Shown: one piece after another, positions 32,676-39,849 of the stretch
Numbering within the stretch: position 1 is the first letter of the stretch
Layout of the letters: each line of letters starts with the position of its first letter
DNA from: Chloroflexota bacterium
GTDB lineage: Bacteria; Chloroflexota; Dehalococcoidia; Tepidiformales; Tepidiformaceae
Reading direction: 5' to 3'
DNA length: 57,701 bases
Assembly: GCA_016191435.1 (NCBI GenBank)
Contig: JACPOQ010000091.1
Span: 1 to 57,701, forward strand
Made by a program: the position numbers and the translations under genes
The notes under the pieces: model-generated
What the model saw: the letters and a program-made list of their open reading frames with translations, nothing else
Databases searched by the model: none
Told to the model about the DNA's origin: nothing

Positions 32676-32704
32676 AGTGTGCCGCCGGGCCACGCGTCAG
32701 GCAA
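32676..32704 (-). promoter_or_regulatory. Candidate birA promoter (leaderless type)
   Basis: TTGCCT, 17-nt spacer, CACACT on the minus strand; the ATG follows after 7 nt. The -35 lies within the T-run of the preceding terminator. Confidence 0.35.
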
Positions 32705-32710
32705 AAAGAA

Positions 32711-32733
32711 GGGCCGGGCTGAATGCCCGGCCC
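32711..32733 (-). terminator. Rho-independent terminator of the 19-aa mini-gene
   Basis: A perfect 9-bp GC stem (GGGCCGGGC, 32733-32725 with 32719-32711) and a 5-nt loop, followed on the minus strand by TTCTTTTTGC. This is among the strongest intrinsic terminators in the window. It lies 24 nt after the mini-ORF stop codon and ends just before birA. Confidence 0.9.
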
Positions 32734-32757
32734 AATGTTCGTAGCAAGGCCGTAGCC

Positions 32758-32817
32758 TTAGGAGGAGGTCACCTCCAGCGCCAGGGTACGGCCGTGACTA
32801 CGACTGTGACTTTCCAT
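32758..32817 (-). CDS. Mini-gene for a 19-residue peptide with a perfect Shine-Dalgarno
   Basis: The ATG at 32817 opens 19 codons (MESHSRSHGRTLALEVTSS) ending at TAA. AAAGGAGGTG (32833-32824), a 10-base perfect complement to the 16S rRNA 3' end, lies 6 nt upstream (8 nt from GGAGG). This is the strongest ribosome binding site in the window. A promoter (TTGACG-18-TACCGT) lies 27-56 nt upstream, and a strong terminator follows. The N-terminal half is Ser, His and Arg rich; the C-terminal half is amphipathic. The end of the ORF contains CCTCCTCC, complementary to its own Shine-Dalgarno. It is not a homologue of anything I recognise. A leader peptide for birA, a signal or RiPP-like peptide, or a toxin are all possible. 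Confidence 0.6.
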   Translation of the reverse strand: MESHSRSHGRTLALEVTSS

Positions 32818-32843
32818 GCGCACCACCTCCTTTCTTGCAACGA

Positions 32844-32873
32844 ACGGTAGCGTTTCGCCTTCCGTGCCGTCAA
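32844..32873 (-). promoter_or_regulatory. Promoter of the 19-aa mini-gene
   Basis: TTGACG (32873-32868), an 18-nt spacer and TACCGT (32849-32844). Transcription should begin near 32837, leaving a 20-nt leader that is almost entirely the Shine-Dalgarno. The spacing and hexamers are similar to those of livK. Confidence 0.6.
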
Positions 32874-32915
32874 GTGGCGGGGAGTCCCCTGCATGCGGGC
32901 CCGGTTACGGACCCC

Positions 32916-34169
32916 TTACGCCTGCGCCGCCCGCGGCTTATCGAACCCGAACATGCGCTGCGCGATGCGCCGGATCTGGATCTCCTCCGAGCCCTCGGTG
33001 ATGCGATACCGCCGGTGGTGCCGGTAGATGTGCTCGAACGGCTTCGCGCGCGTGTACCCGATGCCGCCGTGTACCTGCATCGCCCGGTCCGCCGCTTCGC
33101 AGACGAGCTTGTTCGCCCGGTAGTTGCACATCGAGACCTTGTCGCTGATCTCCATATGGTGCTGGCGGTCCAGCCCCCACGCTGTCTTGTACACGAGCGT
33201 GCGCACCATCTCGCACTCCGTCTGCAGCTCCGCGAGCGGGAACTGGATTGCCTGCCGGCTCGAAAGCGGCTGGCCGAACGTGATCCGGTTCTTCGCGTAC
33301 TCGACCGCCTCGTTGATGCAATATTGGGCCGCGCCCACGCCCGAGGCTGCCTGCCGGATGCGGTTCTCGTGGACGAACGTTTGCGCCAGGGCGAGGCCGT
33401 CACCTTCCTCACCGAGGATCGTGTCGTGCGGTACGCGCACATCCGTCAGCGAGACCTCTGCGTGGTCCGTCGGCATGTTGAAAGTCCAGTGCATGTACTC
33501 GACCTTCAAGCCCGGCGCCGTCGCCGGCACGAGGAAAGCCGTAATGCCGCGCGCCTTGCCTTCATCGCCGGAGGTTCGCGCGAACACCATGTCGTGCGAT
33601 GCGTGGTGCATGCCGCTGTTGAAGCGCTTCGCTCCGTTGATCACCCAGTCGTCGCCGTCCCGTACCGCCTTCGTTTCGAGCCACGTTGCGTCGCTGCCGT
33701 GGTTCGGTTCGGTTAGCCCGAACGCAACGCGCTTGCGGCCGGCGATCATGTCGTCAATGAACTCGGCCTTCTGGGCCTCGGTTCCGAAGCGGTCGAACAT
33801 GACAATCTGCGGGAAGTTGCCCACCACCGACGATTCGTTCTGGAGGTCGTTGTGCAGGCCGAGGCCCTTCGCCGCGAGGTGCTCGCGGATGATCGCCATG
33901 GCGAGGTTCGTGCCGCCCCCGCCCCCGAACTTCTTGGGCAGGCCGTACCGCAGGAACCCGGCCTTGTCGGCCCGGTCCCGCATCTCGCGCAGCAACAGCT
34001 CCCACTCGCGCCGCGGTACGCCGTCGTTCTCGAAGTCCGTGCGCGCGTACTCGCGCCGGTAATCGAAGTACTGCATGTGCTCGCGTTCGAGCGGCTTGAT
34101 CTCGGCCTCGATGAAGTCATCGAGGTCCTTCAGCGTCTTCTGGATGTCTGCCGGGATTTCGAAGTCCAT
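32916..34169 (-). CDS. Acyl-CoA dehydrogenase
   Basis: 417 residues. ACAD elements: GGGGGTNLAMAIIREHLAAKG, FGLTEPNHGSDATWLETKAV (the FAD/active-site loop), RYRITEGSEEIQIRRIAQRM at the C-terminus, and VHGGIGYTRAKPFEHIYR. It introduces a double bond into acyl-CoA with FAD; substrate chain length cannot be told. It is the third gene of a thioesterase, hydratase, dehydrogenase cluster (about 90 nt after the hydratase) and immediately upstream of the mini-gene. Confidence 0.93.
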   Translation of the reverse strand: MDFEIPADIQKTLKDLDDFIEAEIKPLEREHMQYFDYRREYARTDFENDGVPRREWELLLREMRDRADKAGFLRYGLPKKFGGGGGTNLAMAIIREHLAAKGLGLHNDLQNESSVVGNFPQIVMFDRFGTEAQKAEFIDDMIAGRKRVAFGLTEPNHGSDATWLETKAVRDGDDWVINGAKRFNSGMHHASHDMVFARTSGDEGKARGITAFLVPATAPGLKVEYMHWTFNMPTDHAEVSLTDVRVPHDTILGEEGDGLALAQTFVHENRIRQAASGVGAAQYCINEAVEYAKNRITFGQPLSSRQAIQFPLAELQTECEMVRTLVYKTAWGLDRQHHMEISDKVSMCNYRANKLVCEAADRAMQVHGGIGYTRAKPFEHIYRHHRRYRITEGSEEIQIRRIAQRMFGFDKPRAAQA

Positions 34170-34260
34170 GCGGAGTCAACCTCTGGGGTGAGCGGATAGT
34201 TCTGTCTACGGGACGCCGGGCTGCGCCGCAAGAACTCGCCTGATGGAACCGCCCGCCCCC

Positions 34261-35082
34261 TCAGGCGTGCCGTTGTTGCTCCCGCCCGCGTTCCTGGATC
34301 CCCAGGCGCCGCCCGCGGACCATGTCCGGCGTCACATCGTCCATGTGTATGCGCGAAGCGGTCTTCTCGAACTGAAGCCCTTCCGCGAGCGTCATGCGAT
34401 AGCCCTCATCCATCACGCGTTTCACCTTCGGCAGCATGCCCGGCGCGCACGATTGCATGTCGCTCGCCAGCTGCCTTGCGAGCGGCATCAGCTCCTCCGG
34501 CGCGACGCAGTGGCTGACGAGCCCCCACGCCTCCGCCTGCGTGCCCGAAAGGTAGTTGCCTGTCAGCGACAATTCCTTCGCCCGCGTGATCCCGATGATC
34601 CGCCCGAGCTTCTGGCTCAGGCCCCACCCCGGCATGATCCCGACCCGCGCGTGCGTGTCGGCGAAACGAGCCTCGGTGGAGGCGAGCAGCAAGTCGCAGG
34701 CGAGCGCGAGCTCGAACCCGCCCGTGATTGCCACGCCGTTGATGGCGCCGATGATCGGTCGATCGAAGCCCGTGATCGCGTCGACCATGTCCGCCTGCGA
34801 CGCGGCGCGCGCAGCCCCGCCGGCGTCGCCGCTTTCCCCGCCCAACTCCTTCAGGTCCAACCCCGCCGAGAACGCCCGCCCGGCGCCGGTCAGGACGACC
34901 ACGTCGGTCGACGCATCGTCCCGCAACGCGATGAAGGCCTCCGTGATCGCGTTGCGCAGCGCCCATGACAGCGCGTTCATCGCTTTCGGCCGGTTGAGCG
35001 TGACCGTCGTCACGCCGTTTGCGGTTTCAACAAGCAGTACTGGTTCTCCCAAGAAAACACCATCCCTTCGTCGTTCCCGCAT
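34261..35082 (-). CDS. Enoyl-CoA hydratase/isomerase family protein
   Basis: 273 residues from the ATG at 35082 (the frame extends upstream over the thioesterase, which is shadow). Crotonase fold marks: VTLNRPKAMNALSWALRNAI, LTGAGRAFSAGLDLKELGGE (oxyanion hole), AITGGFELALACDLLLAS and FADTHARVGIMPGWGLSQKL. It hydrates enoyl-CoA or isomerises double bonds. The catalytic Glu pair is partly altered: position 2 lies in THARVGIMPGWG, with Gly-Ile rather than a clear second Glu. Hence a variant activity is possible. The PaaI gene ends 29 nt upstream; one operon. Confidence 0.92.
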   Translation of the reverse strand: MRERRRDGVFLGEPVLLVETANGVTTVTLNRPKAMNALSWALRNAITEAFIALRDDASTDVVVLTGAGRAFSAGLDLKELGGESGDAGGAARAASQADMVDAITGFDRPIIGAINGVAITGGFELALACDLLLASTEARFADTHARVGIMPGWGLSQKLGRIIGITRAKELSLTGNYLSGTQAEAWGLVSHCVAPEELMPLARQLASDMQSCAPGMLPKVKRVMDEGYRMTLAEGLQFEKTASRIHMDDVTPDMVRGRRLGIQERGREQQRHA

Positions 35083-35111
35083 GCTACCGCGGCCATGGCT
35101 TTGGCGGCCGG

Positions 35112-35594
35112 TTACTCCAGTGGGAGCGCGGCCTGATCCGGTCTGTCGTGCTCCCCTCCTTGCCGCGGCCGCTTCTTCGCCTCCGGCGGGAGCACGACAT
35201 AGGTCCCGTTGCCGACCCCCACCTGCACGCCGTCCGCATCGAAGAGCTCGACCGTGCAGTGGCTCACTGAACGGCCGCGGCGCAGCACCCGCGCCCGCGC
35301 CCGGATCACGCTCCCCTTGAGCGGCCGCAGCCAGCGGAATTCCGATTGCGCGGTGATGATCCGGTCGTCGGGGTCGCACAACGTGCCCATGGCGCCCCCC
35401 ATCGCCGAATCCGCCAGCACGAGCCACACGCCGCCGTGCACAATGCCGTAAAGGTTGTTCGTCCTGGGCGTGGCGTCGAAGTGCACCTCGGCCCAGCCGT
35501 CGCCCGCATCGCTGAAGTAGTAGCCGAGGTCGCGGAAAAGCGGCACCGCTTCCATCTGGCGCAACGCGGGGTAGCGGCTCGCCCATTCACCCAC
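35112..35594 (-). CDS. PaaI-family hotdog-fold thioesterase
   Basis: 160 residues. The hotdog motif YGIVHGGVWLVLADSAMGGA carries the HGG helix of the active site, followed by FRWLRPLKGSVIRARARVLR. These enzymes hydrolyse acyl- or phenylacetyl-type CoA esters. It heads the operon with the hydratase and acyl-CoA dehydrogenase. The end has a charged tail (KKRPRQGGEHDRPD) beyond the usual domain. Confidence 0.88.
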   Translation of the reverse strand: MGEWASRYPALRQMEAVPLFRDLGYYFSDAGDGWAEVHFDATPRTNNLYGIVHGGVWLVLADSAMGGAMGTLCDPDDRIITAQSEFRWLRPLKGSVIRARARVLRRGRSVSHCTVELFDADGVQVGVGNGTYVVLPPEAKKRPRQGGEHDRPDQAALPLE

Positions 35595-35828
35595 GCGCCG
35601 GAGTCTACACGCGCGGTGAGCGGTCGGTGCGGGCGGCGCCGTGGCCCCAATCGAAGGTGTCCTCGCGTATTTCGCTCACGGCCGCGCCGCACCTGGAACA
35701 CGCCGATCCCGCGCTCAGTCGCCGCGTCGCCAGGCTTTCTGGCGCGGGTGCCGGGTCTGTCTCTCGTGGCTTCGCCGGCCACGCCTGGAATCGCGTCCGA
35801 AGGAGCCCGCGCGCGTCCACCGCCCCGC

Positions 35829-36056
35829 TCAGCGAGGGTTCGAGCCGAGGAAACGGTTTGCGAGATAGGCGGCCGCCGCGATGACGAGCACGATCAGGAT
35901 GAGGCCGAAGAGCGCCTTAAGCAGCGCAATCAGGATCACGGCGAGCAGAAGGACACCGACGCCCACGGCGATACGGCCGCGGGTTGGCAGAGGGACGAGG
36001 ACAGTCGCGACGAGCGCGGCTGCGAGGGAGATGAGCAACGTAAAGCCACCGGGCAT
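35829..36056 (-). CDS. Small membrane protein
   Basis: 75 residues with three hydrophobic segments (about 5-22, 30-45 and 47-66) and a short polar tail NRFLGSNPR. AGGAGG lies 5 nt before the ATG, a good sign that this is real. No family is recognised. It stands between the FAD oxidoreductase gene and the thioesterase, all on the minus strand, with a 234-nt gap upstream that I cannot otherwise explain. Confidence 0.75.
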   Translation of the reverse strand: MPGGFTLLISLAAALVATVLVPLPTRGRIAVGVGVLLLAVILIALLKALFGLILIVLVIAAAAYLANRFLGSNPR

Positions 36057-36122
36057 GGGACCTCCTGGTTGTCATTATGCGGGCGGAGCGCCACAGCGCG
36101 AGTGCGGCGAACTGGGCGCCCC

Positions 36123-37550
36123 CTATCGGAGTTCCCGCCGCAGCGCATCTCGCGCCGCATGGTAGCCGCACATACCGTGGGCGCCGCCGCCGGGCGGCGT
36201 CGCCGCCGAGCACAGGTACACCCCCGGGATCGCCGTCCGGTATGGCGCGAACGACACCCGTGGCCGGAACAGGAGCTGCAGACCGCTCGCCGCGCCCCCG
36301 CCGATATCGCCCCCCGCCAGGTTCGCGTTGCCGGCCTCGATGTCCACGGTGGTGCGTGCCGAGCGCCCGAGGATAAGGTCGCGGAACCCGGGCGCGAAAC
36401 GCTCGATCTGCGCCTCTATGCGTGCGCTCATGTCCACCGTCGACCCATTCGGCACGTGGCAGTATGCCCAGAGCGTGTGCCGGCCCGCCGGGGCCCGCGT
36501 TGCGTCGATGATGGTCGGCTGCGCGGCGAGGACAAACGGCCGCTTCGGGTGCCGCCCGGCCGCAACCTCGCGTTCCGCCGCCGCAATCTCCTCCAGCGTC
36601 CCCCCGATGTGGACCGTCCCGGCCTGGCGGCATGCCGCTGCCTGCCACGGGATGGGTCCTGCGAGCGCATAATCGAGCTTGAAGACACCCGGCCCCATGC
36701 GGTAGCGCTCCAGCTTCCGTCGTTCCCTGCCGCCGAGCCGCGCGCCTGCCAGTTGGGCCAGCGCCCCGGGCATCACGTCGAGGAGCACGGCCCGTGCCGG
36801 CGGCAGGTCGCCGAGCGCCTCGACGCGCCGGCCGCACTCGAAGCTCGTGCCAAGCGCGCGCAGGTACGACACCATCGCGTTCGTGACTGACTGCGACCCG
36901 CCTTTCGCCACCGGCCACCCCACGGCGTGGCCGGCCGCCCCGAGCACCAGGCCAAAGGACGCCGTCAGCGGCCGCTCGAGCGCCACCATGCTGTGTGCGG
37001 CCATGCCGCCGAACAGCGCCCGCGCTTCATCGCCCGCGAACAGCCGCCGCGCAAGGAGCGATGCCGGCCACACCGCGTGCGCTCCGAACCGCGCCATCAG
37101 CAGCGGATGCATGGGTAGCCGCAGGACCGGCCCGAGGATGTCCGGCGTCAGCCGCTCCCATTCACGCCCGAGTGGCCCGAACAGGCGCCGGTACGCCGGC
37201 CCGTCGCCGCCGAGCCCTTGCGCCGTTGCCGGCAGCGACCGTCGCAGCGCCGCCGCGCGGCCACCATCGAGCGGGTGCGCCAGCTCGACCTCCGGGAACA
37301 GCCACTCGAGCCCGTGATCCTGTAGCGGAAGCCGCCGCAAGAACGGCGACCCCGCGGCCAGCGGGAAGATCGCCGCGCACACGTCGTGGCGAAAGCCGGG
37401 CAGCGTCAGCTCTTCCGTGCGGCAGCCGCCGCCAACCGTTTCGTTCGCTTCGATGACGTGCACCGAACGGCCGGCTCGCGCGAGCGTAATCGCGGCGGCG
37501 AGCCCGTTGGGCCCGGACCCGACGACGATGGCGTCGTAGCGGGCGGCCAC
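36123..37550 (-). CDS. FAD-dependent phytoene desaturase-like oxidoreductase
   Basis: 475 residues. The dinucleotide-binding YDAIVVGSGPNGLAAAITLA opens the protein, with the second motif EANETVGGGCRTEELTLPGF. The C-terminus has the usual PGVYLCSAATPPGGGAHGMCGYHAARDAL FAD loop (pattern at 440-468). Members act on carotenoids, lipids or unknown polyisoprenoids; no carotenoid partner is seen in the window, so the substrate is undefined. It is 3 nt after argH on the same strand. Confidence 0.9.
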   Translation of the reverse strand: MAARYDAIVVGSGPNGLAAAITLARAGRSVHVIEANETVGGGCRTEELTLPGFRHDVCAAIFPLAAGSPFLRRLPLQDHGLEWLFPEVELAHPLDGGRAAALRRSLPATAQGLGGDGPAYRRLFGPLGREWERLTPDILGPVLRLPMHPLLMARFGAHAVWPASLLARRLFAGDEARALFGGMAAHSMVALERPLTASFGLVLGAAGHAVGWPVAKGGSQSVTNAMVSYLRALGTSFECGRRVEALGDLPPARAVLLDVMPGALAQLAGARLGGRERRKLERYRMGPGVFKLDYALAGPIPWQAAACRQAGTVHIGGTLEEIAAAEREVAAGRHPKRPFVLAAQPTIIDATRAPAGRHTLWAYCHVPNGSTVDMSARIEAQIERFAPGFRDLILGRSARTTVDIEAGNANLAGGDIGGGAASGLQLLFRPRVSFAPYRTAIPGVYLCSAATPPGGGAHGMCGYHAARDALRRELR

Positions 37551-37553
37551 GCC

Positions 37554-38933
37554 CTACCCTTTGTCGAGGTCGGCCAGCAAGGCCGCCGCCGCGCCGCGCA
37601 CCTGGCGCGGCGCCGTGCCACCTGCCACATCGCGCGCCGCCATCGCGGCATCGACATCCAGCGCGAGGATGTCGCCTCCGAACAGGGTGCTGGCGGCCTT
37701 GTACACCTCGATCGGCAGTTCCCCCAGTTCGCAGCGCCGCGCCTCGCATTCGCGCACCAGCCCACCGACCACTTCGTGCGCGCTCCGGAAGGGCAGCCCT
37801 TTCTTCACCAGGTAGTCCGCCACGTCCGTCGCGAGCGAGAAGTTCGCGCCCGCCGCCTGCCGCATCCGCGGCAGGTCGAACTCCAGCGCCGGGATCATCG
37901 CGGCGAAGATCGTGAGCGTGGGGATGACCACGCCGGCCGCCGCCATGATCGCGGCTTTGTCCTCCTGCAGGTCGCGGTTGTATGCCAGCGGCAGGCCCTT
38001 GAGGTTCGTCAGCAGGTTCAGCAGCTCGCCATAGACGCGGCCGGTGCGGCCGCGCGCGAGCTCCGCCACGTCGGCGTTCTTCTTCTGCGGCATGATGCTC
38101 GAGCCGGTGGCAAAGGCGTCCGGCAGCTTCACGAACGCGAACTCGGCGCTGGCCCAGAGCACCACCTCCTCCGCCAGCCGCGAGAGGTGCATCTGCGTTA
38201 TCGCGCAGGCGGCGAGGAACTCCACGGCGAAGTCCCGGTCCGCAACCGCATCGAGGCTGTTCCGCGACACACCGTCGAACCCGAGCTCGCGCGCGACCAT
38301 GTGCCGGTCCAACGGGTACGGCGAGCCCGCCAGCGCGCCCGCCCCGAGCGGCAGCACGTTCGTCCGCGTCCGGCACTGGCGGAAGCGCTCCCGGTCTCGC
38401 AGCAGCATCTCGCCATAGGCCAGCAGGTGGTGCCCAAGCGTGATTGGCTGCGCGCGCTGCATGTGGGTGTAGCCCGGCATCGCGTCGGCGGCGTGCTCCT
38501 CACCCAGCCGCGCGAGCACGCGGATGAACGCCACACAGGCTCGGGCCGCGTCGTCGCACAGCTGCCGCACGAGCATGCGGTTGAGCAGTGCCACCTGGTC
38601 GTTGCGCGAGCGCGCCGTGTGCAGCCGCCCGGCTGCGTCGCCGATGCGCTCACGCAGCAGCACTTCCACGTGGGTATGGATGTCTTCCAGTTCGGGCCGC
38701 CACGTCACTTCGCCCGCGCGAAACGCCGCCAGCACCTCGCCCAGCCCTGCGACGATTGCGCCGGCGTCTTCCGCCGCGATGATCCCTTGCTTGCCCAGCA
38801 TGCGCGCATGCGCAATCGACCCGGCGATGTCGTGCTCGTAGAGGCCCGCGTCCGATCCCGCGGTGTACTCGCGCGTGAGCGCATCCATGTCGCCTTCGAA
38901 GCGGCCGCCCCACGTACGCGGCGCCCCGGCCAT
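37554..38933 (-). CDS. argH: Argininosuccinate lyase
   Basis: 459 residues. The fumarase/aspartase superfamily signature is TGSSIMPQKKNADVAELARG, and the substrate loop is LHTARSRNDQVALLNRML. MAGAPRTWGGRFEGDMDALT is the typical ArgH start. It cleaves argininosuccinate to arginine and fumarate in arginine synthesis. It overlaps the HAD gene stop by 1 nt and is followed at 3 nt by the FAD oxidoreductase. No other arg genes are in the window. Confidence 0.96.
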   Translation of the reverse strand: MAGAPRTWGGRFEGDMDALTREYTAGSDAGLYEHDIAGSIAHARMLGKQGIIAAEDAGAIVAGLGEVLAAFRAGEVTWRPELEDIHTHVEVLLRERIGDAAGRLHTARSRNDQVALLNRMLVRQLCDDAARACVAFIRVLARLGEEHAADAMPGYTHMQRAQPITLGHHLLAYGEMLLRDRERFRQCRTRTNVLPLGAGALAGSPYPLDRHMVARELGFDGVSRNSLDAVADRDFAVEFLAACAITQMHLSRLAEEVVLWASAEFAFVKLPDAFATGSSIMPQKKNADVAELARGRTGRVYGELLNLLTNLKGLPLAYNRDLQEDKAAIMAAAGVVIPTLTIFAAMIPALEFDLPRMRQAAGANFSLATDVADYLVKKGLPFRSAHEVVGGLVRECEARRCELGELPIEVYKAASTLFGGDILALDVDAAMAARDVAGGTAPRQVRGAAAALLADLDKG

Positions 38934-39673
38934 CAGCAGGCTCTCTGCAGGGCAGGGATCGCCAGCAGTTCGCGCAGGCTCCCGAAGGTGTACTCGGGTA
39001 CCACGCCGTCCGCATCTGGCGCGCTCTCCCGCCAGGCGGCCGCGATTCCCAGCTGCTGCGCCCCCGCGACGTCCTCAGCCAGCGAATTGCCCACCATGAG
39101 CGTCTGCGCCGGCTCGACATTTAGCCGCTTCATGGCGAATTCGAAAATCGCCGGGTGCGGCTTCAAGTAGCCAATCTCAACCGAAACAGCCTCGACGTCC
39201 CAGCCGATATCCAGCCCGGCGTCCCGAAGGTCGGCGCGGAAGCGTTCGCCACCGAACGCGCGGTTCGTCACGGCGCCAAGCAGGAACCCGCGCCGGCGCA
39301 GATCCAGCAGCACCTCCCGTGCATCATCGAACGGTGATTTGCCCCCTTCGATCCCGGAGATGTAGGTGGCTTCCAGCAGCCTCGCCGCCTGATCTCGCGT
39401 GAGGTTCAGGCCGAGCTCTTCGAGCGCCGCCTGCGAAACGGCGCCGTAGTCTGGCTCGACGAGGTCCGTGGCGCGGGCGTGCCGCATCGCCTCTTCCATC
39501 GCCGTCCACGCAGCCCGGGCGACAGTGGCGGGGTCATCGTGCGTGACGCCCAGCTCGGCCAACGCCGCCGCCGCACGTTCGGCCGCCAGCCGCCGAAATT
39601 CCGAGGGCGGCGGCGCGGAGCGCGCGTGCCAGAGCGTGTCACCGATGTCGAAGAGGATCGCGCGTAGGGGCAT
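38933..39673 (-). CDS. HAD-superfamily hydrolase
   Basis: 246 residues from the ATG at 39673 (a GTG at 39700 in the same frame is the other option). Motif I is LRAILFDIGDTLWHARS, with D-x-G-D; motif II is VTNRAF, motif III is KPHPAIFEFAMK, and motif IV is TLMVGNSLAEDVAGAQQLG. The cap domain between 20 and 110 is of the C1 type, as in phosphatases and dehalogenases. D-x-G-D, with the second acid, supports phosphatase activity. It precedes argH with a 1-nt overlap. Confidence 0.88.
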   Translation of the reverse strand: MPLRAILFDIGDTLWHARSAPPPSEFRRLAAERAAAALAELGVTHDDPATVARAAWTAMEEAMRHARATDLVEPDYGAVSQAALEELGLNLTRDQAARLLEATYISGIEGGKSPFDDAREVLLDLRRRGFLLGAVTNRAFGGERFRADLRDAGLDIGWDVEAVSVEIGYLKPHPAIFEFAMKRLNVEPAQTLMVGNSLAEDVAGAQQLGIAAAWRESAPDADGVVPEYTFGSLRELLAIPALQRAC

Positions 39674-39849
39674 CTGCTTCACGGGCCGAGGATTCTTCAC
39701 CGGCGCGAGTGGATCCTCCCGGGACAGTCATGATGTCACGGGCCGGAAATGCGGACAACACGCCGCCGGCACAGGTGAGTTGCCCGATCTCCTGCAAGCC
39801 CGCTCGATGCGATACTCCGGAAACAATCATCGTGGACAATGGTCTCCTC

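Noticed and set aside
35605..35820. 71-residue minus-strand frame between the thioesterase and the small membrane gene
   Set aside because: No ribosome binding site, Arg/Ala-rich, no family; kept out although the gap there is otherwise unexplained.
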